Assembly: GCA_017934745.1 (NCBI GenBank)
Contig: JAGBIY010000041.1
Coordinates: 48,070-112,069 of the forward strand
Reading direction: 5' to 3'
DNA from: Treponema sp.
Lineage (GTDB): Bacteria; Spirochaetota; Spirochaetia; Treponematales; Treponemataceae
Length of the DNA: 64,000 nt
Below the pieces are notes generated by a model that saw nothing but the letters and a program-made list of their open reading frames with translations, had not been told where the DNA came from and ran no database searches. Numbering within the stretch: the first letter of the stretch is position 1; each line of letters begins with the position of its first letter. Shown here piece after piece: positions 25,638 through 34,229 of the stretch. A program made the translations under genes and the position numbers.

Positions 25638-26408
25638 TTATGCCCAGTCCGGCAAACCTGTGCATTCCGTGAGGACTTCCGTGTGGTCTTCGAATACCGC
25701 GACCGTATGCTCCTCGTGGCACGACCACTTGCCGTCCTTCGTGAGTACCGTCCAGCCGTCTTTCGCTGTCTCTACGTCGGCGGTTCCCAAATTTATCATC
25801 GGTTCGATAGCGAGCACCATTCCGGCCTGTATGCGTGGGTTCGGGCCTGACTGCGGGCAGTTCGGGACGCTTGGGTCTTCGTGCACGTCGAGTCCGACTC
25901 CGTGTCCGCAGTAGTCGTAGACGACGCCGTATCCGTATTTTCCGAAGGCGACATCGTTCACCGCGTTCGAGATGTCCCTTATCCTGTTCCCGACCACGCA
26001 GGCCTGGATTCCTGCCACGAGGCTTTCTCGTGTGGCCTGCACGAGCTTCCTGATTTCAGGCTTCACGTTTCCGACCATGACAGTGTGCGTTGAGTCCGAG
26101 ATGTAGCCGTCCAGGTCGATTCCGATGTCGAGAGACACGATGTCCCCGTCCTGCACTATGCGCTTCTTCGACGGAATCCCGTGGATTACCTCGTTGTTGA
26201 TTGAAATGCACGCGACTCCGGGGAAATCCTCCTTCGCCCATGCCGGCTTTCCTCCGATGTCCTTGCAGAATTTGCGGCAGAGGTTGTCTATTTCCAGTGT
26301 CGACATTCCCGGCTTCACCTGAGGAATTACGAACCTGAACAAATCCGCCAGCGCATGGCATGACTTCCTGATTCCATCGATTTCCTTCTCATTCTTCAAA
26401 CGAATCAT
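25638..26408 (-). CDS. map: Methionine aminopeptidase, type I
   Basis: Removes the initiator Met from nascent proteins. 256 residues. Metal and catalytic residues visible: His in EVIHGIP, Asp pair in DIGIDLDGYISDST, His in GHGVGLDVHE, Glu in LAIEPM and Glu in CHEEHTVAV. Start MIRLKNEK at 26408, because GGAG lies 6 bases upstream; the in-frame ATG at 26420 would contain that site. No SEC-C zinc extension, as in the short class. Confidence 0.95.
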   Translation of the reverse strand: MIRLKNEKEIDGIRKSCHALADLFRFVIPQVKPGMSTLEIDNLCRKFCKDIGGKPAWAKEDFPGVACISINNEVIHGIPSKKRIVQDGDIVSLDIGIDLDGYISDSTHTVMVGNVKPEIRKLVQATRESLVAGIQACVVGNRIRDISNAVNDVAFGKYGYGVVYDYCGHGVGLDVHEDPSVPNCPQSGPNPRIQAGMVLAIEPMINLGTADVETAKDGWTVLTKDGKWSCHEEHTVAVFEDHTEVLTECTGLPDWA

Positions 26409-26534
26409 TTTTATCTCCAAATTTTTTGATTTGCTGTTTCTGAAAAAATATAGAACTTTGGACGAATAATTTACAGTTACGAATCGGTAATTGAAAAAAG
26501 TTTATTCGGCTTTCATGAAAATTCCTTGAAGTTC

Positions 26535-27311
26535 TCATTTCGATTTCAATTCCGCCGCCGCATCTTCGCAGATTTTCGCCGTCTTGTGGTCGCCCATCCT
26601 TCTGTACGCGGCCCCCATCTTTCTGAGGAAGAGCGCGTCGTCCGCGTCCCCGAATCCGAGCTCGAGCGCGCGTTCCCAGCAGTCGAGCGCGAGTTCGTCT
26701 GAGACTTTGCCTTCGAGGTGGCTTTTGAGCACGAGCCTCGCCAAGTCCATGACCTCCGGGAAAAAGTGCCTGAAATATTGGAAAGAATGCTCCATTCTGA
26801 TTATCTGTTCGAGCAGGTTGAACGCGTCGTAGTATTCCTGCCTGATGACAAGCTCCTCGCAGAGTATGAAGCCGTAGTCCATGAAGTCTTCCCTGGAGAA
26901 CCAGTACGAGAGCCTGAAATTCGACCGCTCCATGCTCATCCTCTTGAATTCCGCCACGGCGTCGTCTTCTCGGTTGTGCATGAGGTCGAAGAATATAAGC
27001 CTGGCCCTGTTCTCGTCGTCTTCCTTCTCCAGAAGCCATGTCCTGTAGTCCCAGACCTTAATCTTCCTGTTGGAGAAGTCGAACGGATTCTCTTCTTTTG
27101 AAAAGCGGGTGAAGTAGGATTCGTCGAAAATCGAACGCTGCTTTGCGTCGGAGAGAAGCTCGTACGCTTTCACGACTTCGTTGAATTTTTCCGAGGTGTC
27201 GTGTTTCGAGGCGTCCGGGTGGAATTCTTTCGCCTTTTTCCTGTACGCCCGCTTTATCTCGGCGGCGGTCGCGTTCTTCTGTATTCCTAGTGTTTTATAT
27301 GGGTCGGTCAT
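26535..27311 (-). CDS. DnaJ-domain protein with helical repeat tail
   Basis: 258 residues. N-terminal J domain (1-70): DPYKTLGIQKNATAAEIKRA, then the Hsp70-stimulating HPD in FHPDASK. The rest lacks the Gly/Phe and zinc parts of DnaJ and looks like alpha-helical repeats (ELGFGDADDALFLRKMGAAY), so it is a specialised co-chaperone. GGAG upstream of ATG 27311 and a TATAAT box (RC of 27337-27342) in the short region shared with the divergent rplU promoter. Confidence 0.8.
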   Translation of the reverse strand: MTDPYKTLGIQKNATAAEIKRAYRKKAKEFHPDASKHDTSEKFNEVVKAYELLSDAKQRSIFDESYFTRFSKEENPFDFSNRKIKVWDYRTWLLEKEDDENRARLIFFDLMHNREDDAVAEFKRMSMERSNFRLSYWFSREDFMDYGFILCEELVIRQEYYDAFNLLEQIIRMEHSFQYFRHFFPEVMDLARLVLKSHLEGKVSDELALDCWERALELGFGDADDALFLRKMGAAYRRMGDHKTAKICEDAAAELKSK

Positions 27312-27336
27312 GCTTTTTCATCTCCAAAAACGTCTG

Positions 27337-27342
27337 ATTATA
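27337..27342 (-). promoter_or_regulatory. -10 box of the DnaJ-domain gene
   Basis: TATAAT on the minus strand, 26 bases before the start codon. Confidence 0.5.
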
Positions 27343-27363
27343 TCATGAACGCGAAATAATTCC

Positions 27364-27393
27364 TTGAATTTCATCTGCGAATTCAGATATACT
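27364..27393 (+). promoter_or_regulatory. Promoter of the rplU operon
   Basis: TTGAAT (27364-27369), 18-base spacer, TATACT (27388-27393). A leader of about 65 bases follows before the rplU start. Confidence 0.6.
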
Positions 27394-27463
27394 CTAAATC
27401 TATCATTTTAATTTTGAGCCGTTGGAGTTCCGTTACACTTCGCGGCGGATAAGAGGTTTTACA

Positions 27464-27775
27464 ATGTACGCACTTTTTGAATACAAAGGCAAACAGTACA
27501 AAGCTGAGAAAGACGCTCTCATCAACGTCGACTTGGTCGATGCGAAAGAGGGCGACAAAATCGTAATCGAGGACGTTCTCCTCGTGAGCGATGGCGACAA
27601 CGTGAAAGTCGGCGCTCCAAAAGTAGCCGGAGCAAAAGTCGAGGTTGTCGTTCAGAAGTCATTCAAGGACAAGAAAGTCCTCGTCTTCAAGTACAAGTCA
27701 AAGAAGGACTATCACCGCCTCATCGGCCACAGGCAGCAGTACACGACTGTGAAGGTCGAGAACATCATCGGCTAA
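27464..27775 (+). CDS. rplU: 50S ribosomal protein L21
   Basis: 103 residues, the usual L21 length: MYALFEYKGKQYKAEKDALI at the start, KKDYHRLIGHRQQYTTVKV at the end (conserved 23S rRNA contact). Start at 27464, with AAGAGG upstream; the open frame to 27422 is leader. First gene of rplU-prp-rpmA, the common bacterial order. Confidence 0.96.
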   Translation: MYALFEYKGKQYKAEKDALINVDLVDAKEGDKIVIEDVLLVSDGDNVKVGAPKVAGAKVEVVVQKSFKDKKVLVFKYKSKKDYHRLIGHRQQYTTVKVENIIG

Positions 27776-27785
27776 GTCGTTTTTG

Positions 27786-28142
27786 ATGACTGAGGTTGTT
27801 GTTTCGTTTGGCAAGGACGGCGTGATAAAAAAACTGCAAGCTAACGGGCACGCTGGTTTTTCTAGGAAAGGAAGCGACATCGTCTGTTCCGCTGTCACTG
27901 TTCTGATTCGGACTGCGATGCAGGTTCTTTCACAAACCGAAAACATAACCTTCAATGCTGATTCTTCTTCGCGCGGGACTCTCGCATTCTGCGTGGACAT
28001 CGAGGAAAATCTGGCGGGTCCGAAAAGGGCCGAAACCGAGGCCAGGTTGAGGTGCGTGGCGGATTTTTTGAGGACAGGGATTTCTTCCATTTCCGAAAGC
28101 TATCCGCAGAACGTGCTGTTGCGGGAAATTCAAATTAGCTAA
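27786..28142 (+). CDS. prp: Ribosomal-processing cysteine protease Prp
   Basis: 118 residues. Catalytic pair His (ANGHAGF) and Cys (SDIVCSAVTVL) in the conserved Prp spacing. In Firmicutes this protease removes an N-terminal extension of L27, ending in a FFA-like motif, before ribosome assembly. The adjacent L27 gene here codes for no such extension. ATG 27786 (a TTG lies just before it) follows the L21 stop by ten bases, so translation is coupled. Confidence 0.9.
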   Translation: MTEVVVSFGKDGVIKKLQANGHAGFSRKGSDIVCSAVTVLIRTAMQVLSQTENITFNADSSSRGTLAFCVDIEENLAGPKRAETEARLRCVADFLRTGISSISESYPQNVLLREIQIS

Positions 28143-28162
28143 ATCTTTAGCGGAGGATAAAA

Positions 28163-28417
28163 ATGGGACGCAGTAAAGGTGGTAGCGGCGCAAAGAACGG
28201 CCGCGATTCAAATCCAAAGAGCTTGGGTGTAAAAGTTTACGGTGGACAGACAGTTTCTGCTGGTTCAATCATCATTCGCCAGCGCGGCACAAAAATCTTC
28301 GCGGGCGACAATGTTGCGATGGGCGGAGACAACACTCTGTTCGCGACAGCCGACGGCGTTGTTGAGTTCAAAGAGCGCAACAACAGAAAGTACGTCGCTG
28401 TGAAGGTCAACGCATAA
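28163..28417 (+). CDS. rpmA: 50S ribosomal protein L27, short N-terminus
   Basis: 84 residues: [19 protein letters not shown], the peptidyl-transferase-centre tail, then [25 protein letters not shown] sits 5-6 bases before the ATG and a stop codon (TAG 28148-28150) lies in frame just upstream, so no cleavable extension can be made. A terminator follows at 28445. Confidence 0.97.
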   Translation: MGRSKGGSGAKNGRDSNPKSLGVKVYGGQTVSAGSIIIRQRGTKIFAGDNVAMGGDNTLFATADGVVEFKERNNRKYVAVKVNA

Positions 28418-28444
28418 CTTTTGCATTTGATTTATCAGAAAAAA

Positions 28445-28480
28445 AGCTCGGATTCAGATTCTGTTTCCGGGCTTTTTTTG
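28445..28480 (+). terminator. Terminator of the rplU-rpmA operon
   Basis: AGCTCGGA (28445-28452) pairs with TCCGGGCT (28466-28473), one G-U pair, then seven Ts. The T-run touches the TATAAT of obg. Confidence 0.85.
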
Positions 28481-28486
28481 TATAAT
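28481..28486 (+). promoter_or_regulatory. -10 box of the obg-nadD-yqeK-lytR operon
   Basis: TATAAT directly after the rpmA terminator T-tract; the -35 region would fall inside the hairpin. AGGGGAAGG serves as ribosome site before ATG 28513. Confidence 0.5.
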
Positions 28487-28512
28487 GGGAAGGATTTTTA
28501 GGGGAAGGAAAA

Positions 28513-29676
28513 ATGAATCAATTTGCAGACGAAGCAATTATAGAAGTCACGTCGGGAAAAGGCGGAAACGGATGCGTCTCGTTCAGGCGCGAAAAATACA
28601 TTCCGAACGGTGGTCCGAACGGCGGCGACGGCGGAAGGGGCGGAGACGTCATCTTCTGCGTGAAAAGGAACGTCAAGACGCTCGCCAACATAAGGTTCCG
28701 CAGGTTCTTCAAGGCGAAGAACGGCGGCGACGGGCAGGGCTGGAACAGATACGGAAAGGACGGAGAGGATGTCGTCATCTCTGTGCCTCCGGGAACGGCG
28801 ATACGCGACGCTGAGACGCACGAGCTTATCCGCGAATTCACGACCGAGAGCGACGGAGAGCAGTTCGTCTTTTTGAAGGGCGGAAACGGCGGCTGGGGAA
28901 ACATCCATTTCAAGTCTTCGACGAACCAGGCTCCGAAAAGGGCGAACGCCGGTCAGCCGGGCGAATACAGAAAGCTCCTGCTTGAGCTTAGCATCATGGC
29001 GGACATCGGACTTGTCGGCTTTCCGAACGCCGGAAAATCGACTCTGCTCGACGCTTTCACGGCGGCGCGTCCGAAGATTGCTCCGTATCCGTTCACTACG
29101 AAGATACCGAACCTCGGCGTGCTCCATGCCGACGAGGAGCGAGACATAATCATCGCCGACATCCCCGGCATCATCGAGGGCGCGAGCGGGGGAAAGGGGC
29201 TTGGAATCCGCTTCCTGAAGCACATCTCAAGGACGGCCGGGCTTTTGTTCATGATAGACTGCTCGGACGAGAACTGCATGGACGCTTACAAGACCCTGTG
29301 CGGCGAGCTTTCGGGGTATTCTGCCGATTTGGCGAACAAGCCGCACATCGTACTCTGCAACAAAATCGACGTGGAGGGGGCGAAGGAGAACGCGGACAGA
29401 ATAGCCTCCGAGATAAAGAAGACGGAGCCGGATACTGTCGTCCTGCCGGTGTCGGTCGCTTCGCACATCGGAATGAACGAGATTCGGCTCGCTCTCCTCA
29501 AGCTGGTTTCCTCTATGGAAGATTCCCAGGATTCAGTGAACGAAAAGGGCGAGAAAGTCTCCAATGGCGGCTTTTTGACGAAGAGGAACAGGGCTTCCGT
29601 CATAAATCCCACATTTGTCGAGACCCGTTCTATTGACGAGGACATGGAAATCCAATATCCGGGTAGCGAAAAATGA
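28513..29676 (+). CDS. obg: GTPase Obg
   Basis: 387 residues, 50S assembly and stress GTPase. Glycine-rich Obg fold (SGKGGNGCVSFRREKYIPN, GGDGGRGGDVIF), then the G domain: G1 GFPNAGKS, switch I YPFTTKIPNLG, G3 DIPGIIEGAS, G4 NKID. It ends shortly after the G domain with an acidic tail and lacks a clear C-terminal OCT domain. Its stop overlaps the nadD start by 4 bases. Confidence 0.95.
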   Translation: MNQFADEAIIEVTSGKGGNGCVSFRREKYIPNGGPNGGDGGRGGDVIFCVKRNVKTLANIRFRRFFKAKNGGDGQGWNRYGKDGEDVVISVPPGTAIRDAETHELIREFTTESDGEQFVFLKGGNGGWGNIHFKSSTNQAPKRANAGQPGEYRKLLLELSIMADIGLVGFPNAGKSTLLDAFTAARPKIAPYPFTTKIPNLGVLHADEERDIIIADIPGIIEGASGGKGLGIRFLKHISRTAGLLFMIDCSDENCMDAYKTLCGELSGYSADLANKPHIVLCNKIDVEGAKENADRIASEIKKTEPDTVVLPVSVASHIGMNEIRLALLKLVSSMEDSQDSVNEKGEKVSNGGFLTKRNRASVINPTFVETRSIDEDMEIQYPGSEK

Positions 29677-30320
29677 AGATTGCGATTCTCGGCGGAAGCT
29701 ACAATCCGATACACATAGGGCATTTGATTCTCGCTGATTCCGTCTGCACGGAGCTTGGCTACGACAAGGTTCTCTTCGTGCCGACTTTCAAGCCTCCCCA
29801 CAAGGAACTTGCCGAGAACGTCTCGTCATTGGACAGGCTTGCGATGGTCGAGGCCGCTGTGAGGGGCGACGAGAGGTTCGAGGCGGAGCCGTGCGAAATC
29901 GAGAGGGGCGGAATCTCCTACACTTGGGACACCGTGTGCTTCCTTGAAAAAAAATTCGAGTCCGTTCTCACAGGTAAAATCGGGGTGGTTTTCGGCGAGG
30001 ATTTGCTTCCCGACTACGACAAGTGGGAGCACGCGGCGGAACTGGCCGAGAAGGCCGACTTGATTTTGGCGTGCAGGCCGAAGTATGCCGAGGACAATGG
30101 AAAATTCTGCAATTCGCCCACCGAAAAATATGGAAAGAATCCAATGGTGGGCGTTGACAGGTTCAATTTTCCTTATCCCCACAAAATCGTAATGAACCCG
30201 AAAATGGAGATTTCCTCGTCGGAAATCAGGCGCAAGATAGCAGAGCGGGGGGCTTGGCGTTATCTTGTCGGCGAAGGTGTTTTTGAATATATTTTGGAAA
30301 AAAAATTATATGGAATCTGA
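29673..30320 (+). CDS. nadD: Nicotinate-nucleotide adenylyltransferase
   Basis: Makes NaAD from NaMN and ATP (NAD synthesis). 215 residues. Nucleotidyltransferase signature GGSYNPIHIGHLILA with the HxGH motif, FVPTFKPPHKE and the C-terminal ISSSEIR. Overlaps obg by 4 bases and yqeK by 11 bases, an operon order common in bacteria. Confidence 0.94.
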   Translation: MKIAILGGSYNPIHIGHLILADSVCTELGYDKVLFVPTFKPPHKELAENVSSLDRLAMVEAAVRGDERFEAEPCEIERGGISYTWDTVCFLEKKFESVLTGKIGVVFGEDLLPDYDKWEHAAELAEKADLILACRPKYAEDNGKFCNSPTEKYGKNPMVGVDRFNFPYPHKIVMNPKMEISSSEIRRKIAERGAWRYLVGEGVFEYILEKKLYGI

Positions 30321-30912
30321 AATTTTTGAGAAAATACGCTCTTATGCAAAAGAAAATCTTTCTTCCGAAAGGTATGAGCATTCCGTGAGAGTCGCCGAGA
30401 CTGCCGCGTTCATGTGCGGCTTGTACGGGCTTGACGAGGGGGCTGGCAGGCTCGCTGGAATCGCGCACGACATCTGCAAGGAGATTCCGAGGGACGAGAT
30501 GGAGTCGCTGGCAGGAGAGGACGGGCTTCCGTTCGACGAATTCGAGAAAAAGAAGCCGAGTTTGCTCCATGGTCGCGCCGCCGCAGTGAAAATCCGGCGC
30601 GATTTCGGCATAACTGATTCCGATGTCATCGAGGCTGTCGCCAACCACACCTGCGGCAAGCCCGGCCTTTGCGATTTGGGGAAAATCCTTTTCGTCGCGG
30701 ACAAAATCGAGCCTGGCCGCCCCCAGTCGACCGACGAGTACAGGGCGAATCTGTTCAGGAAGTCGCTGGACGGCATAACGCTGTCCGTTGTCGAGGAGAA
30801 CATCGAGTATCTTGCGAAGAAGGGGAAGAAGTCCGCTCCGAGCGCGTTGGAGTGGGCTGAGGAATTGAGAAAATCCGTGGAGTCTAGGAAGTCTGAAAAT
30901 GAGAAAAAGTGA
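30310..30912 (+). CDS. yqeK: HD-domain Ap4A hydrolase, YqeK type
   Basis: 200 residues. Metal-binding HD residues: His in YEHSVRVAETA, His-Asp in GIAHDICKE, His in NHTCG, and Asp in FVADKIEPGR. The family cleaves diadenosine tetraphosphate symmetrically to ADP. Start ATG 30310 (MESEIFEK) lies within the end of nadD; an upstream frame to 30265 is less likely. The end overlaps the next gene by 14 bases. Confidence 0.92.
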   Translation: MESEIFEKIRSYAKENLSSERYEHSVRVAETAAFMCGLYGLDEGAGRLAGIAHDICKEIPRDEMESLAGEDGLPFDEFEKKKPSLLHGRAAAVKIRRDFGITDSDVIEAVANHTCGKPGLCDLGKILFVADKIEPGRPQSTDEYRANLFRKSLDGITLSVVEENIEYLAKKGKKSAPSALEWAEELRKSVESRKSENEKK

Positions 30913-32155
30913 ATTCAACAGGGAAATCAACAGCGGAAAAGCCCAGAGAAGCGGAATTTTGTTCCTTTTCGTGATGCTGCTGATTTTTGTGGGCGCGGGA
31001 ATCTGGATCGCCCTTTCGTTGAGGACGGATCCAGTCTCCGAGAACCTCAAGAGCGACCGTGTCGTGAAGACTCTCTTTGTGATGGAGGACAAGGGCAAGG
31101 TCCTTTTCACCGACGTGTTCATCTACTATCCGATGACGAAGAGGGGCGCGCTCATAAACATTCTCGGAAACACCGGCGCAATCTACCGCAGTCTGAACAG
31201 GGTCGACCGCATCGACGCTATATATTCTGAAAGGGGAATAGAAATCTACAAGTCGGAGATAGAGACTCTGATAGGACAGCAGATTCCGTTCTATGTGGTG
31301 CTGCGCCTTGAGGATTTCGGGGAGCTGACGGATTTGCTCGGCGGAATGAAGGTGTTCATACCTGTTCCCATCGATTCAAAGAGCGATTCGGAGGCTTCCA
31401 CAAGTGGCGAGGAGTCGGCCGGGGATTCTTCCGCCCCATCAAAACGCTGGCTCCTTCCCAGCGGCGTCGTGAATTTGGACGGCGACAAGATTCACGACTA
31501 TCTGACATACGAGAAGGAAGGCGAGTCTGAGGACGATTTGATCGACAGGCGGCAGAACGTGATGGTCTCGTTCTTCACCGCTCTAGGTCGCAACCAGCGT
31601 CTTTTGCAGAACAAGAACACGTTCGAGACCGTTTGCGGAAAATTCGACGCCAACTTGAAGTCCGACGATTTGTACAGGCTGATGAACGAGATTTCGCAGG
31701 TGGATTCTGAACGCTTGATTCCGCAGACTATAACCGGAACGCGGAGGACTGTCGACGGAAAACAGCTCTTGTTCCCGTTCTACGACGGCGAACTCATAAA
31801 GGACGTCGTGAAGCAGGCCGCGAGCGCGCTCGTCTCCTCGGACGGCGTTGACGTGAACCGCGTCTATGTTCTTGAGATAAAAAACGGAACGCTCACCCAG
31901 GGACTCGCGAGAAACACGTCCGTCCTGTTGCAGAGTGCGGGGTACGATGTCCTGAGTACGACGAACGCGGATTCGCAGGACTATGAGAAGACCGTCATCA
32001 TAAACCACATCGGAAACGAGGAGGTCGCGAAGAACCTTGGAGATTTCATCCGGTGCACGAACATAGTGGACGAGGAGGTGAATCCTGATTCGGATGCGAA
32101 TGTCGACTTCACTCTCATTCTTGGAAAGGATTTCGACGGACGCTATGTGAAATAG
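30899..32155 (+). CDS. LytR-CpsA-Psr family protein
   Basis: 418 residues. One N-terminal membrane helix (ILFLFVMLLIFVGAGIWIAL), then a LCP-like domain outside the membrane (TDVFIYYPMTKRGALINIL, IGQQIPFYVVLRLEDFGEL), a low-complexity Ser/Glu linker (DSKSDSEASTSGEES), and a LytR_C domain near the end (VYVLEIKNGTLTQGLARN). LCP enzymes attach polymers to peptidoglycan in Gram-positives; in spirochaetes the substrate is unknown. The catalytic Arg/Asp set looks divergent, so activity is uncertain. Confidence 0.85.
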   Translation: MRKSEFNREINSGKAQRSGILFLFVMLLIFVGAGIWIALSLRTDPVSENLKSDRVVKTLFVMEDKGKVLFTDVFIYYPMTKRGALINILGNTGAIYRSLNRVDRIDAIYSERGIEIYKSEIETLIGQQIPFYVVLRLEDFGELTDLLGGMKVFIPVPIDSKSDSEASTSGEESAGDSSAPSKRWLLPSGVVNLDGDKIHDYLTYEKEGESEDDLIDRRQNVMVSFFTALGRNQRLLQNKNTFETVCGKFDANLKSDDLYRLMNEISQVDSERLIPQTITGTRRTVDGKQLLFPFYDGELIKDVVKQAASALVSSDGVDVNRVYVLEIKNGTLTQGLARNTSVLLQSAGYDVLSTTNADSQDYEKTVIINHIGNEEVAKNLGDFIRCTNIVDEEVNPDSDANVDFTLILGKDFDGRYVK

Positions 32156-32214
32156 GGGGCTTGAAAAGCCGTCCGCTTTTCTAATTGCCCGTGATTTTTT
32201 ATTTGGAGGAAAAA

Positions 32215-32565
32215 ATGGCTGAAAAGACAGGAAAGGACAACGCTTTGGAAATCGCTCAGATTCTTGAGGATGGAAAGGCGGAGAACGTTAGGGTGCTTGA
32301 TGTGTCGGAGCTGAACAGCTGGACCGACTATTTCGTCATCGCCACAATCCACAGTTCCGCCCATTGGCAGGGACTCGCAAAGCAGGTTAAGGACTACACG
32401 AAGGCGAACGACATGATGATTCACGTCGCCAACCAGAAGACGTCCGACGGAGACGACTGGAATCTCATCGATATCGGAAACGTCGTCGTCCATTTGATGT
32501 CGGAGACCGCGAGGGAATTCTACGACCTTGAAAAGCTCTGGCATGCCGGCACTGTGCTCAAGTAG
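32215..32565 (+). CDS. rsfS: Ribosomal silencing factor RsfS
   Basis: 116 residues. Binds L14 on the 50S subunit and blocks subunit joining in starvation. Signature: LNSWTDYFVIATIHSSAHWQ, then WNLIDIGNVVVHLM and REFYDLEKLW. GGAGG 6 bases before the ATG. Ends the obg-lytR operon; a strong terminator follows. Confidence 0.95.
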   Translation: MAEKTGKDNALEIAQILEDGKAENVRVLDVSELNSWTDYFVIATIHSSAHWQGLAKQVKDYTKANDMMIHVANQKTSDGDDWNLIDIGNVVVHLMSETAREFYDLEKLWHAGTVLK

Positions 32566-32602
32566 CCGCTTTTTCGTGGCAGACTTGTTTGGAAAAAAGC
32601 AA

Positions 32603-32636
32603 AGCCGAAGGTCCAAACTGAATCTTCGGCTTTTTT
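32603..32636 (+). terminator. Terminator after rsfS
   Basis: Perfect AGCCGAAG (32603-32610) / CTTCGGCT (32624-32631) stem followed by six Ts. Confidence 0.9.
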
Positions 32637-32663
32637 CGTTTATTTTTTTGTTGAATTCTTGAA

Positions 32664-32960
32664 TCAGAAAATGTCGTTTTCGTTCGAGAAGTCGTCGAAG
32701 ACTTCCTCACCGGAGTCGAACTGCGGAACATTTTCGGCACCACCGTTTGAGACAGCCGCCAAAGCCTCTGCTTCGATTGCGTCGATGTCGCTCATTCCGT
32801 CGAAAATCTCGTTGTAGATTTCGTCGTCAAGAGAATCGATCGAGTCGTCTTTGTTTTTTTCAAAGTCGTTTCCGGCTTCGAAATCAGCGTCGGATTCCAT
32901 GAAATTCTCGTCGTATTCATCATCGTACGAGAACGCCAATAAATCTTCATTCGTGAACAT
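32664..32960 (-). CDS. Small, very acidic protein of unknown function
   Basis: 98 residues with about one third Asp/Glu (FSYDDEYDENFMESDADFE; DSIDSLDDEIYNEIFDG), no Cys, no signal peptide, likely disordered or helical. Start at 32960 (MFTNEDLL) because AAGGAAGG lies 7 bases upstream; the longer frame to 32990 has no ribosome site. Convergent with rsfS. It could be a binding partner of a basic protein or a nucleic-acid mimic; no family recognised. Confidence 0.6.
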   Translation of the reverse strand: MFTNEDLLAFSYDDEYDENFMESDADFEAGNDFEKNKDDSIDSLDDEIYNEIFDGMSDIDAIEAEALAAVSNGGAENVPQFDSGEEVFDDFSNENDIF

Positions 32961-33101
32961 AAGTGTGCCTTCCTTGAGTATCTTCGGCATTTTGTGCCGT
33001 AACTCGAAATTTAATTTAGAGCCGTTCTTATGTCAATCGATTTGGCGTGTCGATGACGGAATTTTCACTTTTTTGTTATGAATCGACTCTTTTTTTTAGA
33101 A

Positions 33102-33131
33102 TTGACCTTGCTTTTGAATTCGTTGTATCAT
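33102..33131 (+). promoter_or_regulatory. Promoter of ispE (leaderless arrangement)
   Basis: TTGACC (33102-33107), 18-base spacer, TATCAT (33126-33131), and the ATG only seven bases later at 33139. No Shine-Dalgarno fits. Confidence 0.6.
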
Positions 33132-33138
33132 AGCTGCT

Positions 33139-34035
33139 ATGTCGGTGAGAATCTTGTCTCCAGCGAAAATCAACATAGGCCTTCAAGTCTACCCTAAAAG
33201 TGGAGAGTATGCGGGTTTCCATAGAATCGAAAGCATATTCCAGACAGTCGAGCTTTTCGACAAGCTTTTTGTTGAATTTTCCGACGACGGAATGGGCAGG
33301 TGCGTGGTCTCCTGCGATTCCATGAAACTGCCTGCCGAGAATACTCTCACGAAGACGTTTGATTCTTTCAGGAAATTCGCTTCGGTGAATGACGGCCGCT
33401 CTGTGTCAGTGTCGATTGTGAAGAGGATTCCTTCCGGTGGCGGATTGGGCGGAGGCTCATCCAATGCCGCGTTCTTCTTGAAGGCTTTGTCCGGTATGTA
33501 CGGTGTTCCGCTGACTAGGGAACTTTCTTTTTCCGTTGCCGGCGAAGTCGGAAGCGACGTGTTCTTTTTCCTTGGATTGAAGGACGGAACCGGCGCTGCG
33601 CTTGTTGGCGGCAGGGGCGAGCGTGTTTCCGAGATAGAATGCAGGAAGCTTTGGTTCGTGCTCGTCTTTCCCGATGTCTTCAGCTCGACGAAAGAGGCGT
33701 ATTCGCTCTTGGACAGGTCGTATGGGATTTTGGAGGAGTCCGGCGAAAGCGCGGTTTCGGATTTTCTTCCGTTCGGGGAATTCGAGGGGCTTTACAGAAA
33801 AGACGTTTCCCTTTGGGGAAGCGGAGGCTTGGGCTTCAAGAACAGTTTCACTTCTGTTATGCTGGAGGCCCACCCCAAAATAAAGGACGCGATTTCCGAT
33901 TTGAGGGAGGCGGGGGCCGCCTTTTCGGATATGTCCGGCTCCGGCTCTACGGTGTTCGGTGTTTTCGGGGACGCGGATTCGGCAAAAAAAGCCGTGGCCG
34001 CTCTTGGGTCGAAATGGAAGTGCGTTTTGGCTTAG
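33139..34035 (+). CDS. ispE: 4-diphosphocytidyl-2-C-methyl-D-erythritol kinase
   Basis: GHMP kinase of the MEP isoprenoid pathway. 298 residues. N-terminal SPAKINIGLQV (catalytic Lys), ATP loop RIPSGGGLGGGSSNAA, Asp in EVGSDVFFF, and C-terminal MSGSGSTVFGVF. Of usual length. Expression seems leaderless. No terminator before the next short frame. Confidence 0.93.
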   Translation: MSVRILSPAKINIGLQVYPKSGEYAGFHRIESIFQTVELFDKLFVEFSDDGMGRCVVSCDSMKLPAENTLTKTFDSFRKFASVNDGRSVSVSIVKRIPSGGGLGGGSSNAAFFLKALSGMYGVPLTRELSFSVAGEVGSDVFFFLGLKDGTGAALVGGRGERVSEIECRKLWFVLVFPDVFSSTKEAYSLLDRSYGILEESGESAVSDFLPFGEFEGLYRKDVSLWGSGGLGFKNSFTSVMLEAHPKIKDAISDLREAGAAFSDMSGSGSTVFGVFGDADSAKKAVAALGSKWKCVLA

Positions 34036-34056
34036 GTTGTTGTTTTGAAAGGAAAT

Positions 34057-34164
34057 ATGGCGGATTTTTTCATGTTCGCTTTTACGGATGCTTGGTGCTT
34101 CGGTCGGTTCGATTCCGGTTGTCCGTTTATGGAAAGCTCTGGCGTGATGAACGATGGGGTTTGA
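34057..34164 (+). CDS. Possible 35-residue peptide between ispE and rplY
   Basis: ATG 34057 preceded by AAAGGAA; codes for a Phe-rich peptide starting MADFFMFAFTDAW and ending in TGA at 34162. Nothing is known to match. It may be a leader peptide for rplY or chance. Confidence 0.25.
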   Translation: MADFFMFAFTDAWCFGRFDSGCPFMESSGVMNDGV

Positions 34165-34229
34165 ATAAAACATTTCGCACTTACGGTGCAGGTCTTTCCA
34201 AAAAAAATTATTTTTTTAGGAGTCCTTAA

